Origin: Torreya grandis | Taxonomy: Eukaryota; Streptophyta; Pinopsida; Cupressales; Taxaceae | Direction: 5' to 3' | Length of the DNA: 64,000 nucleotides | NCBI GenBank assembly: GCA_037957365.1 | Contig: JARHVA010001472.1 | Coordinates: 2,561,501 to 2,625,500, forward strand | Shown: piece after piece, positions 25,561-38,079 of the stretch | Numbering within the stretch: the first letter of the stretch is position 1 | Layout of the letters: each line of letters begins with the position of its first letter | The notes under the pieces: generated by a model | What the model saw: only the letters and a program-made list of their open reading frames with translations | Told to the model about the DNA's origin: nothing | Databases searched by the model: none | Translations under genes and position numbers: made by a program

Positions 25561-26870
25561 GTGAATGTGGAAATAGGTAATGTTTGTGAAGATGCATTAA
25601 TTCTCTCCATTGATAATATTATCGAGTCTTGGGTTTAGATTTAGGGGCTTCTTTTCATGGTACACCACAAAGGCATTATTTAATTGATTATGTTCAAGTG
25701 GATTTTGGAGATGTTTACATTGGTGATGATGAGCCTTTCAGCATAGTAGGAAAAATAAGTGTTCAGATCAAGATGCAAAATGGAAAAACTTGGCTACTAA
25801 AGGATGTCAGGCATGTGCCCAAGTTGAGATAGAATTTGGTATTCATAGGGCAGTTGGGCAGTGAAGGTTGCATGGTGACGTTTACAGTAGATTCTTGGAA
25901 GGTGACCAAGGGTACTATTGTGGTATTAAGATGGAAAAAGGTTGGTACCTTGAATTTATCAAGTAGTGTTGACTATTGTAATTTAGTTTCTATAAATACA
26001 AATGTAACTTTGTGGCATAATAGGCTCAGTCACATGAGCCAAAAGGCTATGCAAATTTTGACAAATTGATTGCTTGAATTGAAAGGGTCTGATTTAGATT
26101 TTTGTGAAGACTGTGTGTATGGAAAACAAAAAAGGGTAAGGTTTCTCAAGGTTGGACCTACGAGGAAGGAAAATAAATTGGAGCTGGTTCATTTAGATGT
26201 ATGGGGGTCAGCTCAGGTATCTTCTATTGGTGGTTTATCTTATTATGTCACTTTCATTGATGATGTATTTATAAATGTTTGGGTGTATTGCATTAGGAGA
26301 AAATATGATGTGTTTGATATAGTTAAAATATGGAAAGCCTTGGTTGAGAATGAAACAAGTCTCAAGTTAAAATGTCTCAAGTCAAATAATAGTGGGGAAT
26401 ATTGCAACTATTTTTTTTTGATTACTATTCAAGGAATAGAATTCAAAAATAGAGAACAATTCTAAGAACTCGATAATATAATGGAGTATCAAAAAGGATG
26501 AAAAAGACTATCATGATGTGTGCTATGAACATGAGGTTGCATGTAGGACTACCCCTTCAGTTTTGGGTAGAAGCAGCAAACACTGTAGTATATTTGATCA
26601 ATAAAGGACCTTTATCTTCTTTGGATGGAAACATACTGAGGAAGCTTGGTCTAGTAAGAATGTTGATTATTAATTTCTTAGAATATTTGGCAGTGAAGAC
26701 TTCATTCATATTGATAAAAATGATAGGACCAAGTTAGAGGCTAAGTCTAAAAAATGCACCTTTGTTAGTTATAGTGAGGATGACTTTGGTTTCTGGATTT
26801 GGAGTCTTAAGGATGAAAAAACCTTTTGGTTTAGGGATGTTTTATTTAATGAAAATTTCATATATAAACA
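25561..26870 (+). pseudogene. copia protease and integrase remnant
   Basis: The protease starts near 25629 with DLGASFHGTPQ; D-L-G-A stands at the D-S/T-G-A site. The pre-integrase His/Cys box follows: LWHNRLSHMSQKAM (about 26010-26053), then CEDCVYGKQKR after a stop at 26067. Integrase core pieces are VHLDVWGS, TFIDDV and NNSGEY, the positions of the D, D and E catalytic residues. PLQFWVEAANTVVYLINKGP near 26548 is the late-core copia signature. The frame is split into at least four pieces. Confidence 0.88.
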
Positions 26871-26889
26871 ATAGTTATAAGATCATAAA

Positions 26890-27957
26890 GAGGATTCCAA
26901 AAAAGAGTACACAATGTTAGAGGACATTATAGATGATAAAGTGTCCAAGCAACTAGTTCAGGCACCTACTCTACAAGAACCCCAAACTCTTATGGTGAGA
27001 AAGTCTTCTAGGGTAAGAAGGGAACCTAAATATTTTTCTCCATCTCTTAATTATTTGTTACTCACTGATAATAGAGAGCCAAAATGCTTTAAATATGCAA
27101 TGCATGTAGATGTCAGGAAGAAGTGGGAGCAAGCAATGGATGAAGAACATCATTCTCTCATGGAAAATTAGACTTGGGATTTGGTAAACCCAACTAAAGC
27201 TAATAAAAAAATTTAGAATAAGTGGGTGTAAAAAATTGAAGAGGATGATGAAGGCAAGAAAATGTACAAGGCCTAGTTGGTGGTAAAGAGGTTTGCATAG
27301 AAGGGAATTGATTTCGATGATATTTTTTCCCCAGTGGTAAAGATGACTTCTATTAAGACTAATCTTAGGATAGTGGTAGTGTAAGAATTGCATTTAGAGC
27401 AGTTAAATGTGAAGACTGTATTCCTTTATGGTGATTTTGAAGAGGAATTATATATGGAGCAACCATAAGGATATGAGGTCACAGGGAAGAAGAACATGGT
27501 GTACAAACTAAAAAAGAGCTTGTATGGCTTGAAACAAGCTCCACTATAGTGGTACAATAAATTTGATAAATTTATGATGGAGCAAGGAAATTCTAAGTGT
27601 CATTTAGACCATTGTGTATATATCAAGAAGTTTGATGATGGCAATTATATTATCCTATGTCTGCATGTGGATGACATGTTAGTTGTAGGTAAGAACATAG
27701 AGGAAATAAAGGTACTCAAGGAATAACTTTGTAATTCCTTTATTATGAAGGATTTGGGAGCAATGAAAAAAATCCTTTGTATAAGAATAACTCAGGATAG
27801 GAAGGAATGAAAGCTGAATTTATCCTATGAAGAGTACATTAAAAAGGTCTTGGAGAGGTTTAGTATGCAGGATGCTAAACTGGTTGGGACTCCTTTGGTG
27901 AGCCATTTCAAGTTATCAAAGGATCAATGTCCCAAGATAGAGGAAGAGAGAATCTAG
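26890..27957 (+). pseudogene. copia reverse transcriptase remnant
   Basis: After a linker (SSRVRREPKYF), RT begins around KKWEQAMDEEHHSLMEN. Recognised pieces are DIFSPVVKMTSIKT (27320), LKKSLYGLKQAP (27510) and the catalytic HVDDMLVVG (27664-27690) in place of YVDDML. A downstream stretch near 27840 corresponds to the thumb. Stops and shifts are present throughout. RNA-templated DNA synthesis would have been its role in the element particle. Confidence 0.88.
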
Positions 27958-28620
27958 ATGTCACATGTATCTTACTCATCAATAGTTGGCAGCTTGATGT
28001 ATGTCATGGTCTGCACTAGGCCAGATAGTGCCCATGCAGTAGGAGCAGTAAGTAGGTACATGAGTGATCTAGGTAGAGAACATTGGATGGTAGTGAAATG
28101 GATCCTTTGGTATTTAAGAGGGACTATGGGGATAGTTTTAAGTTATGGTGGATTATACACCACTTTGCATGGTTATGTAGATTCAAACATGGCTGGAGAT
28201 TTAGATAATAGGAGTACATAGGGATATGTATTTATTGTAGGTGACACAATAGTAAGCTAGATATCACACCTACAAAAACTTGTGGTTTTATCAACCGTAT
28301 AGGCTGAGTATGTTGCTACCATAGAGGCAAACAAATAAATGACTTGGTTATAGTATTTTATTGAAGAGTTGGGGCATAAGCGGGAGGAAGGGAAGCTATA
28401 TAATGATAGTCAGACTGCTATACATCTAGAAAATAACTCTACTTTCCATTCTAGGATGAAACATATATAGTTAAGGTACTAGTTGATCAAGACAACTTTA
28501 GAGGAAGAGAAGTTGAAGCTGAAGAAGATTCATACCAGTCAAAATCTTGTAGACATGATACCAAGGTGGTCACAAGGAAGAAACTAAAGCTATGTTTAGC
28601 TTTGATTTGCCTTCATTGAT
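27958..28620 (+). pseudogene. copia RNase H remnant
   Basis: SYSSIVGSLMYVMVCTRPD (27969 on) leads into YLRGTMGIVLSYGG and DSNMAGDLDNRST (27958-28221 is open). After a stop come AEYVAT and YNDSQTAIHL, the catalytic acidic positions of copia RNase H. The polyprotein would end shortly before the polypurine tract. Confidence 0.85.
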
Positions 28621-28663
28621 GATAGTGAAGGGTTGAGAAACTTAATCAGAGGAAATCAGTCTC

Positions 28664-28675
28664 CAAATGGGAGAT
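28664..28675 (+). other. Polypurine tract of nested copia
   Basis: AAATGGGAGATT immediately precedes the 3' LTR start TGGTATGTAG. Confidence 0.75.
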
Positions 28676-29372
28676 TGGTATGTAGTGGAGTCTATTTCAA
28701 AATTATAGTGTATTAGGGATGAACATCTAAGTTCTCTTGACAAACATTAGCATGGAGCTCTAGGTGAATGATGACATGGAACTCTAGATGAATGCTGACA
28801 TGGAGATTTGGGCGAATGCTAACATGGATATCTAGGTGAATGTCAGCATGGAGCTTTGGGCCAATGCCAATATGGAGTTATGGGTGAATGTCAGCATTTT
28901 CTGGTCAAACATCAGTACGATGTGGTTGAGCATTAGTGTGATGTGAGTGTCAGTGTGTTGTGGGTATATGCTTGTATTATTTGGGGGAACATCAGAACCA
29001 TGATGCATTATAAATAGGATTTACTACATGTAATACATAATGATTATCATAAACTAAATTATGAAAAGAGAAAATACAACATGTGAATTTAAGTACAAAT
29101 TTAGGAGGGTTTGTTGAGCACAGCTCCAAATAATATTTGTGCATTGTAATTATGAGAAGACTTATCTAAGAGTGGATTGTAATCTTGTGGCTTATAATAA
29201 AATCTGAGCAAGTGTTTCTTGGTGGATGTAGCCCACATTGGGTGAACCACGTTAAATCTGGTCTTCTTATTTTGCATGTTTATTTTCTATTCTTTATGCA
29301 TTTTTGTTTATAGATCTTGTTATTGTGATTCTATGGACTAGTTTTACATTCATTACCAATTTATTCCTAACA
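28676..29372 (+). repeat. 3' LTR of nested copia (697 bp)
   Basis: Colinear with 23981-24698. It includes a 24-bp minisatellite (28738-28896), TATAAATA (29009-29016) and AATAAA (29196-29201), and ends CTAACA before CTTAG. Confidence 0.9.
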
Positions 29373-29377
29373 CTTAG

Positions 29378-30492
29378 TATAACATTTAATATATAAATCA
29401 AGGTCTTCCACCTCATGTGGTCTTAAAATCACAAGTTATATCCAATAGTGACTCTAAAGAGTGACAAGTGAAAAGTAGAAAGATATCATTTAAAAAATAA
29501 ATCATACTTATCCTCCCAAGGAAAAGGGAAAATACTGCAACTCAATGTTTTCCAAATGCTACCTACTTACCAAATGTTGTAGGTATGGTATCTCAATCTA
29601 TTTCCATAATCGGGAGAGATATATGTCATCATAAAGATGTGTCTATCCATACACTATTAAAACTTATCTCTCACCAAGAGTAGAAAACATTATCTTTCAA
29701 ATTTTCAAAGGAGAATAACCAAACAACATTAAAAAACAATTCCCATTTAAGAGAATACTAAATCAACATTAAGCATATATGACTCCTTTCAACAACATCA
29801 TAATAATGTCAAAAGACAATAAGATAATAACAACTCATCTTTAATCCAATGAAGAGGGTTGACACCACATATGTAAGAGTGCAAATTCCATAAACAACTC
29901 CTAACACAAAAGAATTATCAAGCAATACAACTACACTCTACTACGAAGATTTTCCACTGCCCTAGGTGGTACTAAAAGAAAAATGGTCTTATAAGATTTT
30001 CCACTCCTAGGGTTTATAAATATAGAAATAAAATTAAATCAAATAAATTTTAAATGAGAAGCATCTTGAGCTTATAAAACACTCATAAAACACAAATGGC
30101 AAAGGTGACTTGATAATCAAAAAAGGTTTAGTCACTCTTGAGGTGTTTGTTTTAAGTGATCAAACTATGGAAGAAAGATTTTATTCATAACTCATAAACC
30201 ATGCTATATACTCATCTACCCAAAACTTGAATACAACCATCACTAATGGGACAATCAATAACTGATCTCCTAAACAACTCAAAGGTATATGAGTGCTCTT
30301 AAGGGTACACACTAAATGTCCCACACACATTTTATGAATGTCACAAAACTCCAATCATGGTGTAACATGGTTCCATACCGAGACACCACAAGTCCAAATT
30401 CTAATGTAATAATTCACGATACCAAGTTCACATTGATGGAAAAAAGACATGAAAATTTTAATGGACTAATTAGGTCCTCGAGTTTGATCCAC
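29378..30492 (-). mobile_element. Interior of giant-LTR element, right of nested copia
   Basis: This is the 5' part of the interior, read from the primer site leftwards. No gag is recognisable. The plus-strand open frame at 30316-30597 overlaps the primer site and LTR edge and is not a gene. Confidence 0.6.
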
Positions 30493-30505
30493 AACTCTGA
30501 TACCA
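30493..30505 (-). other. Primer binding site of giant-LTR element
   Basis: On the minus strand TGGTATCAGAGTT follows the LTR end ...GTTGTTGCA after two bases (TA). It matches the initiator-Met site except at the last bases. Confidence 0.85.
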
Positions 30506-31180
30506 TATGCAACAACCCCGTTGGGTTAGACGTAAAAAATGTGAGATTTTTTTTAAACACATATACCAAATATAGATTACAAAATGAGAATATATAAAGA
30601 CCATAATAAGCACATAAGGTGATGATAGCAACAAGCATAATAAATTACATAATTTGGATCTCTAACATCATGAGAGTACACATCATAATGTGAATACAAA
30701 AAATAATTACTTTAACTCGGTTACAATTAAAGCAAGTCTACAACCACCACTGATGATTTACAATAACAAGTAATTACAACTCTTCATGACAACAATAAAT
30801 GATAAATACAATAAAATATAATGTACAAATAAGATACTTGGCTCCTCGAAGTATGAGTTACCTGGACTCTCTAGTATTTGTGACAATCTCAAGTGTCATC
30901 TCAATAGTAGTACTACTATGGGGAGGGAGAGCATCATCTGAGTGCTTTACCCTACCAACCATAGACTAGGGATCCCTTGCACTAATCACATCATCAAATG
31001 GTCATCCCTTCAGATATAGGTAGATAGTGATGACATGAGAATCTAGAGAGACTAACAAGTACCTGTGTGCTATATGATTCTATACTAAACATGCAGTGTA
31101 TCATAAAAATTAATTATATTTCAAGATATCAGATTATCATGTGAAACACACTCATGAAATGATAATGTCTCACTAAACAT

Positions 31181-31830
31181 ACTTTGGCCCAAAGCATTAC
31201 AAATAATAAATAATAATGATCTAGATCAATCAATTTTATACACACCACTTGATTAGATTGCCTTCATCTAACATTGCAATGCTAAAAATCTAGTGAAGTC
31301 CATCTCACTCCTTATTCCACATTAGCAATGCAGATTGGTCAAATATAATTCAACCACAAGATTCATCAACTTACATCCTACTAGCAAATGCATCATACAA
31401 CACACTATATAAAGGAGTACTAACATCATATGTTTAATCCATCAAACATATGCATGAATATTTCATTATCTTCTATCCTATACTAGAAATAATGATTACA
31501 AATATACTTTGACCTAAAGCTTTACAAATAATAAATAATAATGATCTAGATCAATCAATTTTATACACACCACTTGATCAGATTGCCTTCATCTAACATT
31601 GCAATGCTAAAAATCCAGTGAAGTCCATCTCACTCCTTATTCCACATTAGCAATGCAGATTGGTCAAATATAATTCAACCACAAGATTCATCAACTTACA
31701 TCCTACTAGCAAATGCATCATACAACACGCTATATAAAGGAGTACTAACATCATATGTTTAATCCATCAAACATATGCATGAATCTTTCATTATCTTCTA
31801 TCTTATACTAGAAACAATGATTACAAATAT
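31181..31830 (-). repeat. 325-bp tandem duplication in the 5' giant LTR
   Basis: Two head-to-tail units: 'aaataataaataataatgat' starts at 31201 and again at 31526. The 3' LTR has one unit (about 18130-18450) and the solo LTR one (about 10410-10690), so the duplication probably arose after this element inserted. Confidence 0.85.
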
Positions 31831-34800
31831 ACCATCTAGGTAAACATACAATTTAACTATACACTACAAACAATATAATTTGTTTCCAGTTATCTACACC
31901 CTATAACAACCCATATTACCACAGTTTGGTGTTCTAAGATTGGCTACCGATTTTTTTCACAATCAAACATATGAAATAGTGTTAAATACATATAAATACA
32001 AGTGTTATATAAGCAACTATATATAACAAAGCAAATCATCATTCACACATAACATAATTACATATTAACATAACATTTGATAAATTCACAGAGTTTGCAT
32101 GCACATATACACAAATCCATCAACTATAAAACACACACTATCCACAACAATTACTAGTATATATATATATAATATATAGACACATATAGTTATGAGTTAG
32201 GTATAATAGCTATAGTAAGTACCACCTAGGTACAACATACTTTTATACTATAGTACCCTATAATATCCCTTACTATCATAGGTTCCCAACTACATAACAA
32301 TACATAAGCCAACTTACGAATTTTAAAACTCAACTAGTCCATGTAGATAACAAGTAAACAGTAAAATATTATACCACCTAGGTATAATTTACATACAAAC
32401 ATACCAAGGCATCTCAACATAAAAACATGCATCACGACACATCATTATGCATTAAGTATAACTACACATTTAACACACTCATAGTATGTAAATTAGCACA
32501 AGTATTCCATACTGAATACATAAGACAAATAGTCAATCATATTATTAATTGTGATTCAGCTAATTCATAAATCCCATTATGAATTTACACCCTAATGACT
32601 CATTATTTTTAGGAGCTTATTCTAAAGGTTATAGATCATGATTCCTATGTAAATTAATGACTTAAACAAATCATCTGAGGAACTATAGGTATAATCTCCA
32701 CATACAAACATTGACACATCCTAATGTATATCACATGTAGATATTCCAATGTTATACAATTTATAAACCACATTTTAGTGTTTTAATTAAAACTACTATG
32801 CATAGAAGTCAACTAATGAAGTAGATATAACTAGACACGCTTATTACAAACAACTAGAAAAATTGAACTTCATTTTCTTGAAAAACAAGTAACCTAATTT
32901 TACAGTCAATTTATATTTGGGGGTTAATAAGTAACCATTCACTAAAACAACTCAATCATTCCTTTCAAGTTCCCACTAATGTTTCACCTGAGAATAATAG
33001 CTAAAGGAATCTACCCCTAGTTTCTAATTATGCAAATAGTCATAACTAAATACATTGTCAAACTCCTTGTAATAGTTTTCTATATAATAATAGATTTAAA
33101 ATCTCTTCAAGGTTTAACTCACAATAGAGAGTAGGTATGTTTCATCGTTCAACTTTTATGATTCATCCACTCTATGTTTGACAATAACTATTTAATTAGT
33201 CAAGTTCCAAGAATCGGAATATTCCATAACTGTTTTATATCTTAAGTGATATATATACTCTAGTTATATATATATAATTTAAAATTAATAAAATACATAT
33301 GTATTCTAATAGAATATATGTCTGAACATATGAACCCTATTTTATACTAGGTTAACGACCAAACCCAATGGTAAAATAATTTTCAAATGAAGATGGATAT
33401 TTACTATGGTAAAACTTTTGGTGGATATATCATAACGAGCTATTAGTAACCTAATCCATGTTACCACATATATTAATAACTTGGTTAATATATATCCACC
33501 CTTATGTTCATCTGCTATTGCCATAGATTAGTTGCTATATGTAATCTAAGCTTGATATTGGTTACAATATTATATATTTAATTTTATATTATAATATTAC
33601 ATTACCAAGTTTGCTTTATACGCTAGAATAATTCACTGTACATTATATAGAAATTAAGACTATACCAACTAAGTGTGGGCCTCCCTGTACCCTTCCCATC
33701 AATTCATAATAACATAAAATCAAATATGCGCCAGCTAATGTATAATGAAACTCATGATGAAATGGAAGAAAGTCAGTTTCATGATATAATTATTAAACAT
33801 AAGAAGCATAAATGAAGTGACTCATACTCCCAGAAGGAAACACGACCATAGTATATATATATATATATATATGTCCTCTCTAGACATGGAGATAAACACA
33901 TAGTTGTAGTCTGTTGAAAACACAAAGGGGCCTTCTGAGTCCTTTAAAATCCTTGATTGAAATGGATCATGTTTCTGCTTGATTTGAAACAATTGAGATA
34001 AAAATAATGGTGGTGGTGTTGCTCTTGGGCTGAGTTAAATAAAATAAAATAATAAGAACTTAATATGGCAACAACGTTAATGTTGTTGGACAAAAAGGCT
34101 ACTTTGAGAGGTTTGAACCCTAGATGTGGCGATAACAAGGATTGTGTGAAGGTAACGAAGAAGGCAAAGATCAAGGGTACATTGCATTAGAGGCAACTAC
34201 ATAGAGGGCTTGGAGTTAGAGATTGCAAGAGTAGAAGAAGCGACTGTAGGGAGACACAATAATGGTGGCGGTGGCTACATCCACCAAACTACTCTACACC
34301 ACCATTTCCCCCAAACTGATACTATTTAAAGCTAGGTTGTTTTCAAAGGAATATGTCATTTTATCTCTTTGTGAGATGAATCTGTAGGGCCTTGTTCTAT
34401 TTAAATAAATAAGTTTTGCTAAATATTATTTTAGACTCCTAAAGAACCCAGGGCAATTCCCAAGCAGGTCATATACTTATATGGGGTTGATTCTACTAGA
34501 AGAACACAACTATGCTAAAAATTATAACCTTATGTTTACATAGAATAGAGACTACACCAATTCACTAAACAGATCCTAATACAACAACACCAAAACTATG
34601 AAGAATACAGCCAAGGGCAAGAAGTATTTTGTGGCACCTTAAGACAGGGATACCATGTATAAGAACAAATACTCCAATTCAGTTTATTATATAGTTGTCC
34701 TAGCAAAGGATAAACTAAGATTACAACTTCTATGTTTACAGAGTTGTAATCTTTTTATAATAATAAAATTTAAATTGAGAACATCACCTATACCTGACGA

Positions 34801-34976
34801 GTAACGCTGAAAGACCTTCTTTGCTTCTTTTTGTATTTCTATCTTTTGTCCATCTCCCTTTCTTGCCAATGCCTTTCTCCTAGACTCCAAGATCTCTCTC
34901 CCTACCATAATGAGTCATAACTCTAATTATTTTAAGGAGATTTTAATTGCTTTTCTTTTGTTTTATCTTTTTTTTC

Positions 34977-34978
34977 AA

Positions 34979-35025
<47 letters not shown>
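34977..35025. repeat. (AT)n microsatellite
   Basis: About 24 AT units, at the same LTR position as 21602-21652. Confidence 0.95.
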
Positions 35026-35029
<4 letters not shown>

Positions 35030-35891
35030 TTTCCTTTAAAGTTGTTTATTTCTTTTTTTATTTATATTCTTAGCTTTATTAATATTTTTATTTTAATCCA
35101 TTAATAATTCTTTTCCACTATTTTATTTTATTTCTTTTTTCTAAGAATAATATTCTTTTTCCTTTACTCTATTTTATGACAAGATTCATCCTCTTTTGCT
35201 TTCTTTTTATAGTTTTCTTTATTTTTTTGTCCACCTTTGTCTTTTATTGGTAATTCTAAGTTTGTTACATTTTAATATTAAATGTTAGTTTCTAGTCCTA
35301 ACTAAGCAAATCACATCTCTAACACATTAAGTGGACGCACAAACAAATTCGCAAACCTCAAAATATTAGTAATCACACAAGATAATTTGCTTTTATAATT
35401 TTACTACTTAGGAAATCACAATAAAATAATTTTAACAAACACCAAAGGCAATAAATTTTAAATGCATTTCTATAATGACTAACTATTGTGTGTGTGTGGA
35501 GGGTCTTCATCAGCTCTTTGTAGACCTTCAATGTCTCCATCTACACCACCCTCTCTGATGATGCTCTCTCTCTAGTATATGCTCGAGAGAAGAATTCTCC
35601 TGTGTCCACCTCATAACATGCATGGAGTTAAATATTTTCACATGATAATCATATGTGACATTATATAACTGAAACAATTCATTAATATGCTTAAAATATA
35701 AACACATAGCTAAACTAGTTCATAATAAGTAATCATGTATTATCATATAACTAAGCAACATTTTATTTTCCTGAAATAACATAAATCTCAAGGTTAGTCA
35801 GAAATATAACTAAATTTGAATTTGTCAACTACAATTTTCTATGGATAATCTAGCAAGTTTGTCTGACAAGGAATCAAGATGTAATAAAAAT

Positions 35892-37990
35892 AATATGTAG
35901 AACATTACAAACACAAGTGTGCTCACACAAAACACAAAACTATAATAAACACATATGTACCAAATACAATGTAAAACAACAAAAATATAGTCTACACAAC
36001 ATATAAGACTTGTACAAATTTGTAACAAGATAAATGCTCAGAAAGAAAATTTATGCAACAAAACACTTAGAAAAATTCCTAAGCTAACACATTTTTTTGG
36101 TTGATGCAAAATTGCTCGTGAATCTGAATGCTCTTTCATCACCAACCCTTATTGATCTCCATCACATATTCAAGTTATTAATAATGTTGTTAATATCAAC
36201 CACTACCTTCACATGTCATTGTTAGTTAGTCGTTCAATCGTATTAAAATCTCCATACATAAATCAATGTGCATCTATAATCTTGTCACCATTCCATTGAC
36301 AAACAACCACATTTTTTATCATTTCATTAGATGCATAAATATTAATAAAACCAAAATAGTAGTTTTCAACATTAAATAATACCTAAAGAACATAGTTTGA
36401 GGGGTCGTAATGATGATCCACAGAATGTGGCTACTGTTTTAGATAAATAAATGTTATCAAGCCACCATGTCCAGGGAGATGGTTTTTATTTATGATTAGA
36501 CCATCAAGGCATTTTACGTTGATAATAAATCTAAGTCAAAAATCTAGCCATCTTAACTTCTTACAAATAAAGATTATCCATTTCCAAAAATTGAAGTCAG
36601 AAATATCGAACAATAAACTTGAGATTTGAGTTGGTGAGACCCCATATGTTCTATGAGAATCAATTCATCAAATATGTGATCATGACACATATCCTCAGAT
36701 CTTAAGCCCTTCAGGGCACCAAACCTTTTATGCAAGGTTTATTATTGGTTTAATTGTAATAACCCATTAAAGTTAAATGATCATCAAGATTCTTCAACAT
36801 ACTTTCCTTCCTTGAAATGACGAAGAGGGTTGTTAGAGTTATGGGGTGAACCATGGAATTCATAATCATGGAAAAAATTTGAATGCAAATCTTGAGATTA
36901 AACTTGAGAGGAAGACTAAGAAACTGATAAAAATTTTGTAGTGAGAGAAGTGCTAAAAAACCTAGGTTTTTATATCTATTTTGACATTTCATATTGATAA
37001 TGAATGGGCTCCCTATAGGGTTAAGCAACCTAACCTACATATTTAAAAGCAACATAAACTTGAGGGTCTACACTTGGGGACTATTTAGTGGCTTTGTTGG
37101 TAGTTGTACCAATAATGGGGTTAGTAAAAATTTCCTTAATATGACCAGTCTTATGCCCTCCAATCACAGTCTACCCTTCCTTGTAACTAGTCTTAGGAGT
37201 TTCAAAAGATGGTTTGGTAATGGATTTATTGTGAGAAGCAAATAACTAGCAATAATTGATGTTATGTTTAGTATATTGACACCTAAAACATGTATTGAGA
37301 ATATTAATGTATAAAAATCACTGTAAATGACATACATCACCCACTTGAATTTCAACAAACTCCTTAAGGTCACAAGAGAAGACAAACTCCACATAAACCC
37401 TTTTTAATAGATGAGTCAAGTAAAATTTTTGAGGTTTTTGACATATAATGCAGGCAATGGTGACTATTATTTGGTCAATAAAATGCTAACAAGGCAAAGG
37501 AAGTTTAAGGAATTTGACGTAGATGGGGACCTTAAGGGTTGTGTGTCAAGAAGCAACAAAATCTTGTGTCCAAGGTGACAAAAACTATGAGAGAAGTACA
37601 TATATACCAAGTAGAGAACTTATTCAAAATAATTCTTGCATGGGTGGGGTAAAAAAAATGAAAATAAAATAACCCTTTTGTCATATTTTGGATGCCTTCT
37701 AGCTTAATGCTATGTTATGTCCAAGCAGATTAGACCCATGTGTTCAACATTCTTTTATACGGAATTATTCTAACAAAATAGTGTATTAAAGAAAATTTCT
37801 CAAGCCATTTTCAAGTGCAATCAAATTTAGGGATAGGTAATACAATATCACGTTGAAGGTTTATACCTTGTGGGGTTCAATTTTTGAGGCTTCTTGAGGA
37901 GGGGTGCCATTCCTAACAACTTCACACTCTTCCTTCACAATTTCAAAAATTGGAATAGAGATTGGAAAGGCCATTATGTAGGCCAATATT
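35892..37990 (-). pseudogene. LINE (L1-like) ORF1 and endonuclease remnant, copy A
   Basis: On the minus strand the ORF1 part begins near 37980 with MAFPISIPIFEIVKEE and continues to a zinc knuckle CFRCQYTKHNINYC (37290-37249), a perfect CX2CX4HX4C. The region before it (FVFSCDLKEFVEIQVGD) resembles the DUF4283-type ORF1 of plant LINEs. Below 36700 the endonuclease opening NI(R/W)GLTN and MARFL-type pieces appear, with heavy damage. The copy stops at 35892 against the target duplication of the giant-LTR element; gypsy copy A resumes at 17462. Copy B is 42005-44108. Confidence 0.65.
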
Positions 37991-38079
37991 TATTTAGAAA
38001 TTGTTAACTTATATTACAATAATAAATATATACAATACGGTTGGAAATATGGATAAAGGAATGGGTGGGGGCTATAATA

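Larger units (their letters stand above)
23981..29372 (+). mobile_element. Complete Ty1-copia element (Tork/Tnt1-like), nested, frame-broken, 5.39 kb
   Basis: LTRs at 23981-24698 and 28676-29372 begin TG and end CTAACA. The 5-bp target duplication CTTAG is perfect (23976-23980 and 29373-29377). Between them, in copia order, are primer site, gag, protease, integrase, RT, RNase H and a polypurine tract. The domain order with integrase before RT, and gag of the KFNG...LWKM type, place it in copia near the Tork/Tnt1 group. Every domain carries stops or shifts, so it is inactive. It lies inside the interior of the giant-LTR element in the opposite orientation and is therefore younger than that insertion. 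Confidence 0.92.
17470..35886 (-). mobile_element. Giant-LTR (LARD-like) gypsy derivative, full length, 13.0 kb plus nested copia
   Basis: Two long direct repeats, 17470-22587 and 30508-35886, flank a short interior. On the minus strand: 5' LTR (35886-30508), two spacer bases, primer site TGGTATCAGAG (30505-30495), interior, polypurine tract AGGGGGGAAGGA (22599-22588), 3' LTR. The 5-bp target duplication AAAAT is perfect (17465-17469 and 35887-35891). The uninserted sequence is preserved in copy B at about 42000-42005. Without the nested copia the interior is about 2.5 kb and almost non-coding; only a worn integrase tail at 22860-22960 is recognised. LTRs twice as long as the interior, with no usable gag or pol, fit the LARD class. 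It would depend on proteins from another gypsy element. Confidence 0.85.
30508..35886 (-). repeat. 5' LTR of the giant-LTR element (5.38 kb)
   Basis: Left end is TGCAACAACCCCG at 30508; right end is ...GATGTAATA at 35886, a worn GATGTAACA. It is colinear with 17470-22587. It is longer mainly because of a 325-bp tandem duplication (31181-31830) absent from the other LTR and from the solo LTR. AT runs lie at 33852-33872 and 34977-35025. The AAAAT duplication follows at 35887. Confidence 0.85.

Noticed and set aside
30316..30597. 93-codon plus-strand frame
   Set aside because: It runs antisense across the primer site and LTR edge of the giant-LTR element, with no domain.
17470..35886. Two long direct repeats as a simple segmental duplication
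   Set aside because: Primer site, polypurine tract, TG/CA-type ends, target duplication and an empty site together identify them as LTRs.
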